A DNA stretch of 10,717 nt from Ophryocystis elektroscirrha (lineage: Eukaryota > Apicomplexa > Conoidasida > Neogregarinorida > Ophryocystidae): positions 5,768-16,484 of the forward strand of contig JAQIFP010000100.1 of the NCBI GenBank assembly GCA_030141585.1, written 5' to 3'. Numbering within the stretch: position 1 is the stretch's first letter; each line of letters starts with the position of its first letter. The notes beneath the pieces were generated by a model, which did not search any database, was not told the DNA's origin, and saw only the letters and a list, made by a program, of their open reading frames with translations. Shown here in pieces: positions 1 to 7,778 of the stretch. Both the position numbers and the translations under genes were made by a program.

Positions 1-128
1 TATATATATCTTATACTATATATATCTTATACTATATATATCTTATACTATATATATCTTATACTATATATATCTTATACTATATATATCTTATACTATA
101 TATATCTTATACTATATATATCTTATAG
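1..128. repeat. 16-bp AT-rich tandem repeat, 8 copies
   Basis: Eight consecutive copies of the unit TATATATATCTTATAC fill positions 1-128 in exact 16-bp phase. The last copy ends in TATAG instead of TATAC. The array continues into a short plain TA tract up to about 150 and reaches the left edge, so its true length is unknown. From 150 to 317 the DNA is AT-rich, with no supported exon. Confidence 0.95.
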
Positions 129-317
129 TATATATGTATATATATATTTATATTTATTTATTAATTAAGAATATATGATTTTTTGTAATTAAAAAGTACT
201 TATAAATTACTTCTAAGTGTTTATTTATTTATGACAAAAAATATACATTGTATTTATTTATCATTTCATAGATAACTATCAAAACTGAAATAATTTATAT
301 AATGATGTGAATTATAG

Positions 318-789
318 ACAATGTAACGAAGAAAATTGAAATAAAGAGAGAAGCAGCTGATTTATTAAACCGGGTAGAATTAAGAAATATGTTCAAAAAA
401 GAAAAACTTTTGATTGAAAATCACATTAGTTCTCACCCCGAAGAAATCACGTGGCTAGACCCAGGGAGCGTTTCATGGTATCTGTGGAGAAAACAGCCCT
501 CCGGTGACACGTTATCTACAAGATTAGGTAAAATAAACGTCGCACTACTACCAGGAGTCTACAAGCTATATTTTAGTGTTAATGGTAATTAAATATTAAA
601 CATAAACATTATATATAGAATTTTTTCATAATGACGCAAAAAAAGAAATTATTTTAATTTCAAACATTGACCCTCTAACTTCTCGTGAATTTTGGACTAG
701 TATTTTGTTTTTTATAACAGGTAAATTTTTTTGGGGTTTTTTTATAAATATTAACAGGCATTTTTTATCTTTTCCTTTGGCTGTTATAA
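318..789 (+). CDS. 3' part of an unrecognised gene; protein ends in a membrane anchor
   Basis: I do not recognise this family. Three exons join in frame: 318-584, 619-720 and 758-789 (stop TAA). The introns are 34 nt (GTAATT...TATATAG) and 37 nt (GTAAAT...TTAACAG). The first exon is open back to a TGA at 308-310 and follows a TTATAG acceptor. No in-frame ATG lies before 389, so it is probably internal and the start is off the left edge. About 132 residues are visible: a charged helical stretch (KKIEIKREAADLLNR), a compact region with GSVSWYLWRK and LLPGVYKLYFSVN, then about 20 hydrophobic residues (FWTSILFFITGIFYLFLWLL) ending exactly at the stop. That fits a C-terminally anchored membrane protein with almost no tail behind the helix. 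Splicing replaces the unspliced stop at 590-592 and extends the protein by about 44 residues. Exon joins are supported by phase only. If ATG 389 were the true start, the protein would be much shorter. Confidence 0.6.
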
Positions 790-862
790 CTTTTTATTTT
801 TTAAAAAAAAAAAAAAAAATTCCTAAATTTTATTAAATAGTTAAAAAAAAAAGTTACTTTAG

Positions 863-868
863 AATAAA
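863..868 (+). terminator. candidate poly(A) signal of the membrane-anchor gene
   Basis: An AATAAA hexamer lies 74 nt after the TAA at 787-789 and about 48 nt before the ATG of the next gene. AATAAA is common by chance in DNA this AT-rich, so only its position supports it. Confidence 0.35.
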
Positions 869-915
869 AAGAATTACTGGTAAGCATGCTATATATATAT
901 TAATGAAAAATTAAG

Positions 916-1362
916 ATGTCCGCGGAGGATAAAATTTATGAAACATTATTGCTATTTGATATAGACGGTGATGGTTTATTAAAAAATGATGAAGTTCTTA
1001 ACGCTTATCAGTCTTTAGGGTTTAGTGAAAAATCGAAAAAGTTAGCAGAATTAGAAAATTCCAATACTAATCAAATGACTATACAGTCCGCTTATGAAAT
1101 ATTAAAGTCGGAATGCAAGTTCGATAATGTGAACAAAAATTTGATAAATTTATTTGGATTTTTGGATAGTAATAAAACAGGCAAAGTTAAGGCTAATGAA
1201 CTCACAGATGTAAGGTTTTTTTTTATAGTTTATACTCTGTTATAGGTGTGTAAGATGCTGTGCACTCGTTTGAATGAACATCAATTGAAAAATTTCATGA
1301 AGTCATTCATAGATAATGATGTTGTTGATTACCATGCATTAATTAAAGAATTAATGATATAA
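916..1362 (+). CDS. EF-hand protein, calmodulin / myosin essential light chain-like
   Basis: Two exons, 916-1209 and 1246-1362, encode 136 residues. The 36-nt intron (GTAAGG...TTATAG) carries an in-frame TAG, so retention would truncate the protein after residue 109. Splicing restores the fourth EF-hand region. EF-hand 1 (loop residues 15-26, DIDGDGLLKNDE) has the canonical acidic positions 1, 3, 5 and 12. EF-hand 3 (loop residues 84-95, DSNKTGKVKANE) is plausible. EF-hands 2 and 4 lack a standard loop. This pattern, plus the ending FIDNDVVDYHALIKELMI, resembles calmodulin-family proteins and especially essential myosin light chains. A divergent calmodulin or troponin-C-like protein cannot be excluded. 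The start ATG follows AAG and opens directly into helix E of EF-hand 1, as usual in the family. The gene converges on the minus-strand gene ending at 1499. Confidence 0.85.
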
Positions 1363-1488
1363 ATTTTTTCTGTATAGTCAATATTTTTTGTTATATGTGT
1401 TTTTTTTTTTTTTTTTCTTACAAAGTAAACAATATGTATTATGGTTTTTATATTAAAAGTTAAAGAAAAAAAACAAATATTTGTTCAC

Positions 1489-1498
1489 AATAAATAAA
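1489..1498 (+). terminator. candidate poly(A) signal of the EF-hand gene
   Basis: Two overlapping AATAAA hexamers (1489-1494 and 1493-1498) lie about 127 nt after the EF-hand stop. They abut the last codon of the convergent gene, so the two 3' ends probably overlap. A T-rich run at about 1401-1416 lies between the stop and the signal. Confidence 0.4.
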
Positions 1499-3282
1499 TC
1501 AAATTTTTGGTTTTTTTAACTTTTCGGAATCAGATGATAAAGAAGGATGTTTTCTTTGCTCGATTAAAGGTTTATGAACCGGTTCTTTTGATGAATAACT
1601 AGAATGATTTGTAAAATGCGCCATTTTTACAAATGGCAAATTTTGCGCGTTAGGTACGCTTGAAAAGGGTGGCATATAATATTTAGGGGCTGGTAATTTA
1701 TATAACGGATATTGATTGTGATATAAAACATCAGGGATTGGAATACTCTGAGCTATATAATTGGATGATTGACTAAAATGTTTGAGAGACTGATTCATAA
1801 ATTTAGATTCCATTGGTTTTGGGACTTGAACATTGGGGTTTGGGATACAGTAAGGTTGTGTGTATGGCACAAGAGGCTGAATAGGATACGGCATAGGAAA
1901 TAATGAATAAGGATAATTAACTGGACAAATGTTATTTGGCGCGTGAGGATACGGCATGTTTGAAAACGGATATACTTGAGCACTCTATAAAAAAAAATTA
2001 TTACATAGTTTATCTTGTATATTAAATGCTGTGTACTTAACTCATATAAATTATGCCTATATATATGTAAAGGTTTATATATTACGAATTTCACATAAAT
2101 AGAAAAGTTTATTCTTATAGAAATTTACTTGATTTTTTGCGACATTTAAACAATGGATAGTCTCCTTCAACCGGTTATAAATTATGTTGAAAACTCTATG
2201 TGTTTCCCTTACAACATCTTCATTGTGGGGAACTTGTTGGTACGGGAAATATGGCATCACTATAGCATTTATTGACTCTAATTAATAATAGTAAATTAAA
2301 AAAGTACTTCTGAAGTGTTCGGGTTGAAAATGCCAAAATACCCATTCACATTCCTCTGGTGGTTTGTATGTTTGTTTTGCTATCTGATATAAGGTATTTC
2401 AAACATTTTTTTCTTTAACTATAGGGGGGAGTTAAATTACGTATAATAATAGAATTTAAACAAATCTATTAATCAATAATTACATATTTCAAAATGTAAA
2501 TTAACACATTTCATACACAGCTGTCACATGCAATTGTATGTTTTATATATAAAGTGTTCTATAAAATGCTACAAGTTGTATATTATATTTGATAAAGCAT
2601 TTTAAATTAATTAAACTATTTTTTCAAATATTTAACTTATTTTTTTTTGTATAGTGGTGAGATCACGCTAGCAAAAAAATATAAATTTATAAAATTTCAG
2701 ATATATTGCAATAATAATAACTGAAATATAAAGAAATTACTTTTTTCCAATCAATCTCGCAAACAGTGAGAAATCCTCCGTAACCCAGCTAGAAAACATC
2801 ATACTTTCACAATTTTGAATACTTGTTCATATAAGCAAGAAAGAAGTATTGCAAGTTCATTTAAATACCATACAATAAACTTTTCTGAAGCTGCTTCTTC
2901 GGGTTTGGATTCACCTCCATGTCGAGCAAATTTTAACAGAGCTTGATTTAAATCATCTGTTTCCTCTGATAAAATTTTATTAAATAATTTTTTTTCAACA
3001 AATATTCCATATTAATCATTGCTTAATAAAAATTTTGACAATATTTAATTATTTTTTTAACAATCTTTGAAAATATATGAAATATTTAAATTTGTAGTGA
3101 TAAAATGATATAGAGTTCTAAAAATTCAATCACAAGTTTTTCTTTGTTTTTTTAATTTAAGCATATAAACGCACAAAAAATATGTTCAAGTACAATTGTG
3201 TAAAATAAATATTACGGCGTATGGTTTCATCTTCATCTGCAGAACTTTTTTCATTGTTCACCAAAATAAATTTATTATCCAT
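1499..3282 (-). CDS. unrecognised six-exon gene with a Pro/Tyr-rich tail
   Basis: No family recognised. Six exons join in frame into 322 residues: 3282-3216, 2965-2823, 2788-2741, 2383-2308, 2277-2129 and 1984-1499 (TGA). The introns are 250, 34, 357, 30 and 144 nt. Exon 1 starts at ATG 3282 (MDNKFILVNNEK) and is acidic. Exons 2-3 encode a helical segment (FIVWYLNELAILLSCLYEQ, then LGYGGFLTVCEIDWKK). Exon 4 is rich in Trp and other aromatics (PPEECEWVFWHFQPEHFRK), and exon 5 looks helical. The 162-residue last exon is low-complexity, with many Pro-Tyr and Met-Pro pairs (MPYPIQPL, PAPKYYMPPF), and ends in a basic KLKKPKI. It looks like a small folded region followed by a disordered, RNA- or protein-binding tail; that is inference. 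Five consistent phases support the chain. The exon 1/2 join is the weakest, because the acceptor TATCAG at 2967-2966 was chosen by frame. The ATGs at 1957 and in exon 5 are not likely true starts. Confidence 0.7.
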
Positions 3283-3342
3283 TTTGTAATATAAATTTCA
3301 TATGAATTCTTTCATAAAAATAAATTTAAATATTGAAATTAT

Positions 3343-3368
3343 TTTATTGTCATTTCTCAGTTTTTATT
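3343..3368 (-). terminator. candidate poly(A) signals of GTF3C5
   Basis: Two AATAAA hexamers on the minus strand (3368-3363 and 3348-3343) lie 38 and 58 nt past the GTF3C5 stop, and about 60 nt before the ATG of the next minus-strand gene. Confidence 0.45.
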
Positions 3369-3405
3369 TACAGGTACGCTTAAATAAATTATAATTTTCA
3401 CAAAA

Positions 3406-4998
3406 TTATTTAATTTTTTGCGTTCTTAATTGATGACAAATAACAATCATGAGATCTCTTATTTGAGTAAGAGTTTTTTTATAGAACCAGCCTATAATAA
3501 TTTTGTATACATTGGTCGACACAAACCTGATTGTTTTGTACATTTTTCAAGAACTTGTGCATTGGAAAGAACTTTTTGTACAGCAGCATCTTCGATATCG
3601 CATAATTGATACAATACAGCTGGTCGACTAGGAGGAATACGAAATTTAATTTCATCTAAAAGTAGATTTTCTGTATTATTAGAAGAATCATTAATTGGAG
3701 TTAATACAGGTAATTGTCGTGATTTGAAGTTGGATCGATAAAAAGGGTCTCTAAAATCAATTGACTGATAGATTCTACTGGAGGAATCAATTTTGGGATC
3801 ATATCCCAGTCGACACATTAAACCTCTCCATGGACCATCTATAAAAATATTAACTTTCCATGGAGCTTAAAAATAGCTATAGTTGTGACACGTAGAACAT
3901 TGATTATTTTAGAGGACAATTGTAATATAGACACACAATCTATATTAGTATATATTTTATTGTACAGCATAATCTTTTTTTTTTTTTTTTTTTTTTATAG
4001 GTAAAACGAGTATTATAAAAAACATTTTAGCATAGTTTATTAATGTTTTATAAGTTCAAAGTTACCTGAAACGTAGTAGCAAAGTTTAGCAAAAACTTGT
4101 TTCCGTTTCCATTCGGAAATTTTTAGATTTGAGGTAACATCAAGATGTGTTCTAGTCCATAATGGTCTCTCTTCAAAAAGTTTGTGATATGTGTTTAATA
4201 TCATCAAATCTGCAGACTTTTTTTTTTTTTAAGTAATTTACCAATTTCTAAATTTGATGAACTTAGAGGTGGATTTGCTGGGACTTTTTGGTCATAACGA
4301 CAGACTGCGTTCAATAACCCATATTTCATGTTTCGAGTTTGTTTTTTTACTTCTGATGCTATTGGAGCTTCATCTTTTAAATCTGCATCTACTGTAACAG
4401 ATTCAATGTCTGTGGTAACTCCGTTTGATATGGATTCATCTGAATTAGCTGTAGCTTCAAATATGTCAGAACTCGGAGAAGCAGTTCTCGGTTTATTTTT
4501 ATTTATGACGGATTTTAGAGGATGTACAAATCGAGTGTATAATGGAGGAGGTACAAAAGAGCAAGTAGTATTATTTAATTCTTTCTCTATTTCAAATGCT
4601 GGTGATCTATTGATGTCGGGAGGTACAAAGTAGTAATCTGCTAAACTATCAAATACTGCTTTTTTTATTATTACTCCTATAATGTTAACAGCACTAATTT
4701 TTTTTTTTTTTTTTTTTACTTTTATCAGTAAATCTGACTTAGAGCAAATAGACGCTATAAGAAACTTGGAAAATCTATCTTCTACATCCATCCTTAAAAT
4801 AATTTGACTGGAGGTAGAAGTTCTCAATAAAGAACCTCCTCCTTGGTTATTCAATTGAACATCTTTTTTAAACACTGCCTTAGCAATGCTTTCTAAACCA
4901 CCCAAAGCAGCAATGACTTTACACGTATTTTTTACAGCACCTGGAATTTCAATAACAAAAATATTTGACACATTTGTTTTTAAATTTACTGAGAACAT
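3406..4998 (-). CDS. GTF3C5: General transcription factor IIIC subunit 5 (TFIIIC-63 / Tfc1-like)
   Basis: In the known family this subunit helps TFIIIC recognise the A-box region of tRNA and other Pol III genes, and its N-terminal barrel dimerises with GTF3C6 (Tfc7 in yeast). Four exons give 432 residues: 4998-4242, 4209-4066, 3838-3527 and 3491-3406 (TAA). The introns are 32, 227 and 35 nt. Family landmarks appear in order: FVIEIPGAVKN and ALGG near residues 14-34; a Ser/Thr-rich strand with SSQIILRM around 60-70; FVPPPLYTRF near 148-157; an acidic/Ser linker about 171-222; FEERPLWTR near 264-272; GPWRGLMCRLGYDP near 302-315; YQLCDIED from about 377; and CTKQSGWFYKKT with a final helix at the C terminus. 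Splicing is essential: SGWF spans the 35-nt intron, and each unspliced frame runs into a stop. It is shorter than the roughly 520-residue human protein. The acidic C-terminal tail is absent and the central linker is short. A 20-nt A run encodes KVKKKKKK (93-100). The start ATG fits the family N terminus. Confidence 0.92.
4698..4717. repeat. 20-nt homopolymer inside the GTF3C5 coding exon
   Basis: Twenty consecutive T on the + strand read as A on the coding strand and encode six lysines in a row. The frame on both sides matches TFIIIC-63, so the length shown keeps the frame. Runs like this are prone to sequencing error and polymerase slippage. Confidence 0.9.
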
Positions 4999-5036
4999 TT
5001 AATTTATTAGGCACATATAAAAAAAATATTTGTTGC

Positions 5037-5100
5037 AGTCGTTATGCGTTTTAATTGTTAGGCTCAATGAGCCCCAAAAATTAAGGTACACATAACGACT
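5037..5100. repeat. 10-bp perfect inverted repeat around the U5 Sm site and 3' hairpin
   Basis: AGTCGTTATG at 5037-5046 is the exact reverse complement of CATAACGACT at 5091-5100. The 44-bp spacer holds the U5 Sm site and terminal hairpin. One arm overlaps the 3' strand of U5 stem I; the other lies just past the expected U5 3' end. Confidence 0.9.
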
Positions 5101-5162
5101 CCGACACAGCAATCTTTAGTAAAAGGCGAAAGATTGGTATGAGCATGTCGGAGTCGGTGTGT
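5057..5162 (-). ncRNA. RNU5: U5 spliceosomal snRNA
   Basis: U5 is the core RNA of the U4/U6.U5 tri-snRNP; its loop I holds the exon ends during both splicing steps. Read on the minus strand, every hallmark is present. Stem I pairs 5146-5156 with 5096-5106 (11 bp, no mismatch). The upper stem pairs 5129-5136 with 5110-5117 (8 bp). Its 11-nt loop is CGCCTTTTACT, which contains the near-universal U5 loop I. A single-stranded stretch leads to an Sm-protein site AATTTTTGG (5082-5074), followed at once by the terminal hairpin GGCTC-ATT-GAGCC (5073-5061). The length of about 106 nt is close to the usual size (about 116 in human). Exact ends are estimated: the 5' end falls near 5158-5164 and the 3' end a few bases past the hairpin. 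It lies between AAMP and GTF3C5 on the same strand, behind the AAMP poly(A) signal, so it appears to have its own promoter. Confidence 0.97.
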
Positions 5163-5220
5163 AATTCATAAAATTACCTCACTTTCTCATGTTGTGCACG
5201 CATAATTGCACGCTGCACAC
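5161..5220 (-). promoter_or_regulatory. candidate U5 snRNA promoter (PSE-like region)
   Basis: The 60 bp directly upstream of U5 are much richer in GC than their surroundings and are bounded by AT tracts. They hold three copies of a heptamer on the + strand: TGCACGC (5195-5201), TGCACGC (5207-5213) and TGCACAC (5214-5220). They also hold a short palindrome, GTAATT...AATTAC (5161-5177), touching the U5 start. Pol II snRNA genes usually carry a proximal sequence element about 45-65 bp upstream, where the heptamers sit. The element itself cannot be identified from known consensus sequences. A 48-nt coding micro-exon is a weaker alternative. Confidence 0.4.
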
Positions 5221-5258
5221 CTGGTCTATAAACAAAAATAAAAAATAAAAAAAAAAGT

Positions 5259-5264
5259 TTTATT
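5259..5264 (-). terminator. candidate poly(A) signal of AAMP
   Basis: AATAAA on the minus strand, 38 nt past the AAMP stop and followed by a T-rich stretch. It lies before the U5 upstream region, which supports AAMP and U5 being separate transcription units. Confidence 0.5.
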
Positions 5265-5301
5265 GTAGAAAAAGAAAATTAATAAAAATTAATCGTATAA
5301 A

Positions 5302-6791
5302 CTATTCTTCTTTCATATTTTTTATAATTAAAGAGCCATCTTGTAAACCAGCAACTAAAATATCATCAATTTCAGCCATGCACATCAAGGAAGAACTGAA
5401 TTGGAACGATTTAACCAGTTTTTTCGAAAATAATTCCCATAAGCTAAAAATAATATTACTGTGTGAATATTTTACTTTATTTTTGAGCTTGTAGAACCTG
5501 CCAATAAGTACAACTTTTCATCATACAACCACTTAAGTTTGATAATGCCAGAAACTTCTTCTGGGTCATTTTCCTTCAAGCATGCTTTTTCTCTATAGGT
5601 TCTAAATTGCAGAACATAAATAGTTTGAATCATACATGAAAAAAATATTAAGATAAATGTTTTCAAATATAAAATTATTCAATTTATTTATTGTACTATA
5701 TATATATATATATTATATAAGGTGTATAAGTATATGTATATATTTAATATATATATTTATTATATATATTTAATATATATATATATATATATATATAATA
5801 AATACATATTTAATATATTAAGTGTACTATTTATGTATATGTATGTATATATATATATATATATTACATAATTTATAAATATTACAGATAGCTAATTAAT
5901 TATATGTGTATATGTATCGTACGGCATACAGATTTTTATTAATTATACATTTCTTATTAGAGCTGAATATAATAATAGATATTTCACTAACTATTCATTA
6001 TATATCAATTTATTGCTGTGTTATACATTATTTAAATTTAATTATTATTAAGAAAATATTAAAATATTAAATTAATTTCGTAACTATGTATATTTTATAA
6101 ATAAAAAGTTTTTAACTAGAAAAGATACTCAATAATCGTTAATCAAACGCATGCCATTAAATAAGGTTTGTTGATGCGTTTTAATTAATGTGCTTAAATA
6201 ATTATCAGCCAATGTAACTTACGAGCAATCCCAAATGTGAATAGTTCCATCCATACTTCCGGAAGCTAAATACGTTTTATTATCAGCAGTTTGAGGTGCG
6301 AATTCAAGACACTCTATACAATTTTTCTGAATAGTAAAAGTGTTCAAAAGTGTAAAATTGGTAGAGTGGTATAACTTGACGGTTCCTGAACTATAACCTA
6401 CAGCCAGTAGTGGTAGTTCCTACATTAGAGTCCATAACAAAATTAACGTACTTTATGTCCAGTTATAACTATGATACTATCGTCATACTTATTATCAGTA
6501 AATAAGCAGTTACAGTTATTATAATCAAAAACCTTCAAAGTTCCTTCACAACTTCCTAACAAATTTGTACTTTTATTAATTTATTTACAAATACATTTTA
6601 TTTGTGATTTATTGTTATTAGAGCTATACAACATTTATACTCTAAAATTTGCTGTAAATACATATATAAACAAATATATATATAAAGTACGTATAACTGT
6701 ATAGATACATATACATGTATATATGTATATACATATATGTATAGATATATATATATATATATATCTATAAATGTATACAAGGACGTATAAT

Positions 6792-6824
<33 letters not shown>

Positions 6825-7551
6825 TGTATTATTAAAAGTAATAAAAGAATAACGCATATTTTTATAGTAAAATGATAATAATTAAGTATAAAAAAAATAT
6901 ATATGATTATAAAAAGTAATATTTTTAATAATACTAAAACACACCTGCGCATGCGGCGTCTCCTTGATTGATAAATGTTCCATAACATACTGTATCTCCG
7001 AACCCGTGAAACATTCTGGGACAGATACCTTCAGCTACATCCCATAAATATACAGTAAGATGTACTGAGCCCGCTATTAAAATATTGTCATCATTTTGAT
7101 GCCATGTAATCCATTCCAAATCATCTGTATTCATTTCAAGAATGTTATGCTTCTCGAACAATGGTTTCGAATGATTTGGACCATATAAGACATGGAGTTT
7201 CCCGTTTAAGCAAGCTGCAGCTACATAAGTTCCCGCATAATTAAACTTGACATCAGCTACAGAATCTTCAGTGTGTACAGTATCAATGACCTCACAAGTA
7301 TCAACATTTTCGTAAGCATACAGTTGAAAAAAATCTTGAATGGAACCAATTATCATGTAATATTTATTGTCCGCTTTGTATATATCCAATGAAGTGATAC
7401 AGTCGCTTTCTGAGTCGAAGTTATCTTTAACTTCGACGCTACTGCAAGAATCTTCCGATGACGGGATTTCACTGGAATTTGAGAACAATGATCTTTGATC
7501 GCTTAGTGAATCATTTTCTTCAATAGAATTACTTCCGATGTTGTTATTCAT
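5302..7551 (-). CDS. AAMP: Angio-associated migratory cell protein (AAMP/Sqt1) WD40 protein
   Basis: AAMP is a WD40 protein. Its yeast relative Sqt1 is a chaperone for ribosomal protein uL16 (Rpl10), and in animals AAMP is also linked to cell migration. Five exons give 391 residues: 7551-6945, 6555-6452, 6419-6223, 5601-5476 and 5443-5302 (TAG). The introns are 389, 32, 621 and 32 nt. The N terminus is acidic and Ser-rich ([13 protein letters not shown]), as in the family. WD units follow, with [20 protein letters not shown] and VYLWDVAEG in exon 1, [11 protein letters not shown] in exon 2, [16 protein letters not shown] and [15 protein letters not shown] in exon 3, [20 protein letters not shown] in exon 4, and INLWE plus [14 protein letters not shown] in exon 5. 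The DLEW...WH signature and unit order match AAMP better than generic WD40 proteins. Human AAMP is about 434 residues. The exon 4 acceptor is ambiguous (5602 or 5593). The two big introns hold AT microsatellites. Confidence 0.88.
5695..5880. repeat. AT-dinucleotide-rich microsatellite in AAMP intron 3
   Basis: Several blocks of alternating TA, broken by short ATTTA and GTATAAG interruptions, fill this part of the 621-nt intron (5602-6222). No exon-like sequence was found in the rest of the intron. Confidence 0.85.
6660..6830. repeat. AT microsatellite in AAMP intron 1
   Basis: Alternating TA with scattered TATACATATATG variants, including a pure TA block near 6796-6824. It occupies much of the 389-nt intron 6556-6944 and creates spurious Tyr/Ile-rich reading frames. 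Confidence 0.85.
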
Positions 7552-7610
7552 GATTAATTTGCGGAAAACCGTATATATATGAAGCCTTACTGTATACCAG
7601 GTTCAAAATA

Positions 7611-7616
7611 TTTATT
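7611..7616 (-). terminator. candidate poly(A) signal of TFIP11
   Basis: AATAAA on the minus strand, 163 nt past the TFIP11 stop and only 60 nt upstream of the AAMP ATG. The 227-bp gap holds no other supported gene. Confidence 0.4.
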
Positions 7617-7778
7617 CAGATTTCTTTATATTCAAATTAATTACTCTATCATCAGTACTGAGCACACAGAGTCTGAAGTAAAAACCAAATATCTTTTCAA
7701 ACATTCGCTCGAAGTTATACAGCTTAGTTATACATCGATAATGGAATCATTAATAAAAAGAGAAAGAAAAAAAAACAA

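Noticed and set aside
1795..2094. 99-codon minus-strand ORF spanning intron and exon 6 of the unknown gene
   Set aside because: It is out of frame with the exon chain that joins five consistent phases.
4328..4633. 101-codon + strand ORF
   Set aside because: Antisense shadow of GTF3C5 exon 1, whose minus-strand frame matches a known family.
4694..4719. 26-nt GT-A20-TTAG segment that looks like an ultrashort intron in GTF3C5
   Set aside because: Removing it puts a TAA two codons later. Leaving it in joins two conserved TFIIIC-63 segments in one frame.
5178..5225. 48-nt possible micro-exon (PGVQRAIMRAQHEKV) with a TTTATAG acceptor and a GTAATT donor
   Set aside because: It lies after the AAMP poly(A) signal and directly before U5, and no in-frame partner exon fits GTF3C5. 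A promoter reading is simpler, though not proved.
5472..5666. 64-codon ORF starting [12 protein letters not shown], like a signal peptide
   Set aside because: The hydrophobic start is AAMP intron 3 sequence. The real exon begins at 5601, after the acceptor, and its donor precedes the ORF's stop.
6598..6988. Minus-strand ORFs of 60 and 117 codons, Tyr/Ile-rich
   Set aside because: They cover AAMP intron 1 and its microsatellite. The longer one overlaps the end of AAMP exon 1 in another frame.
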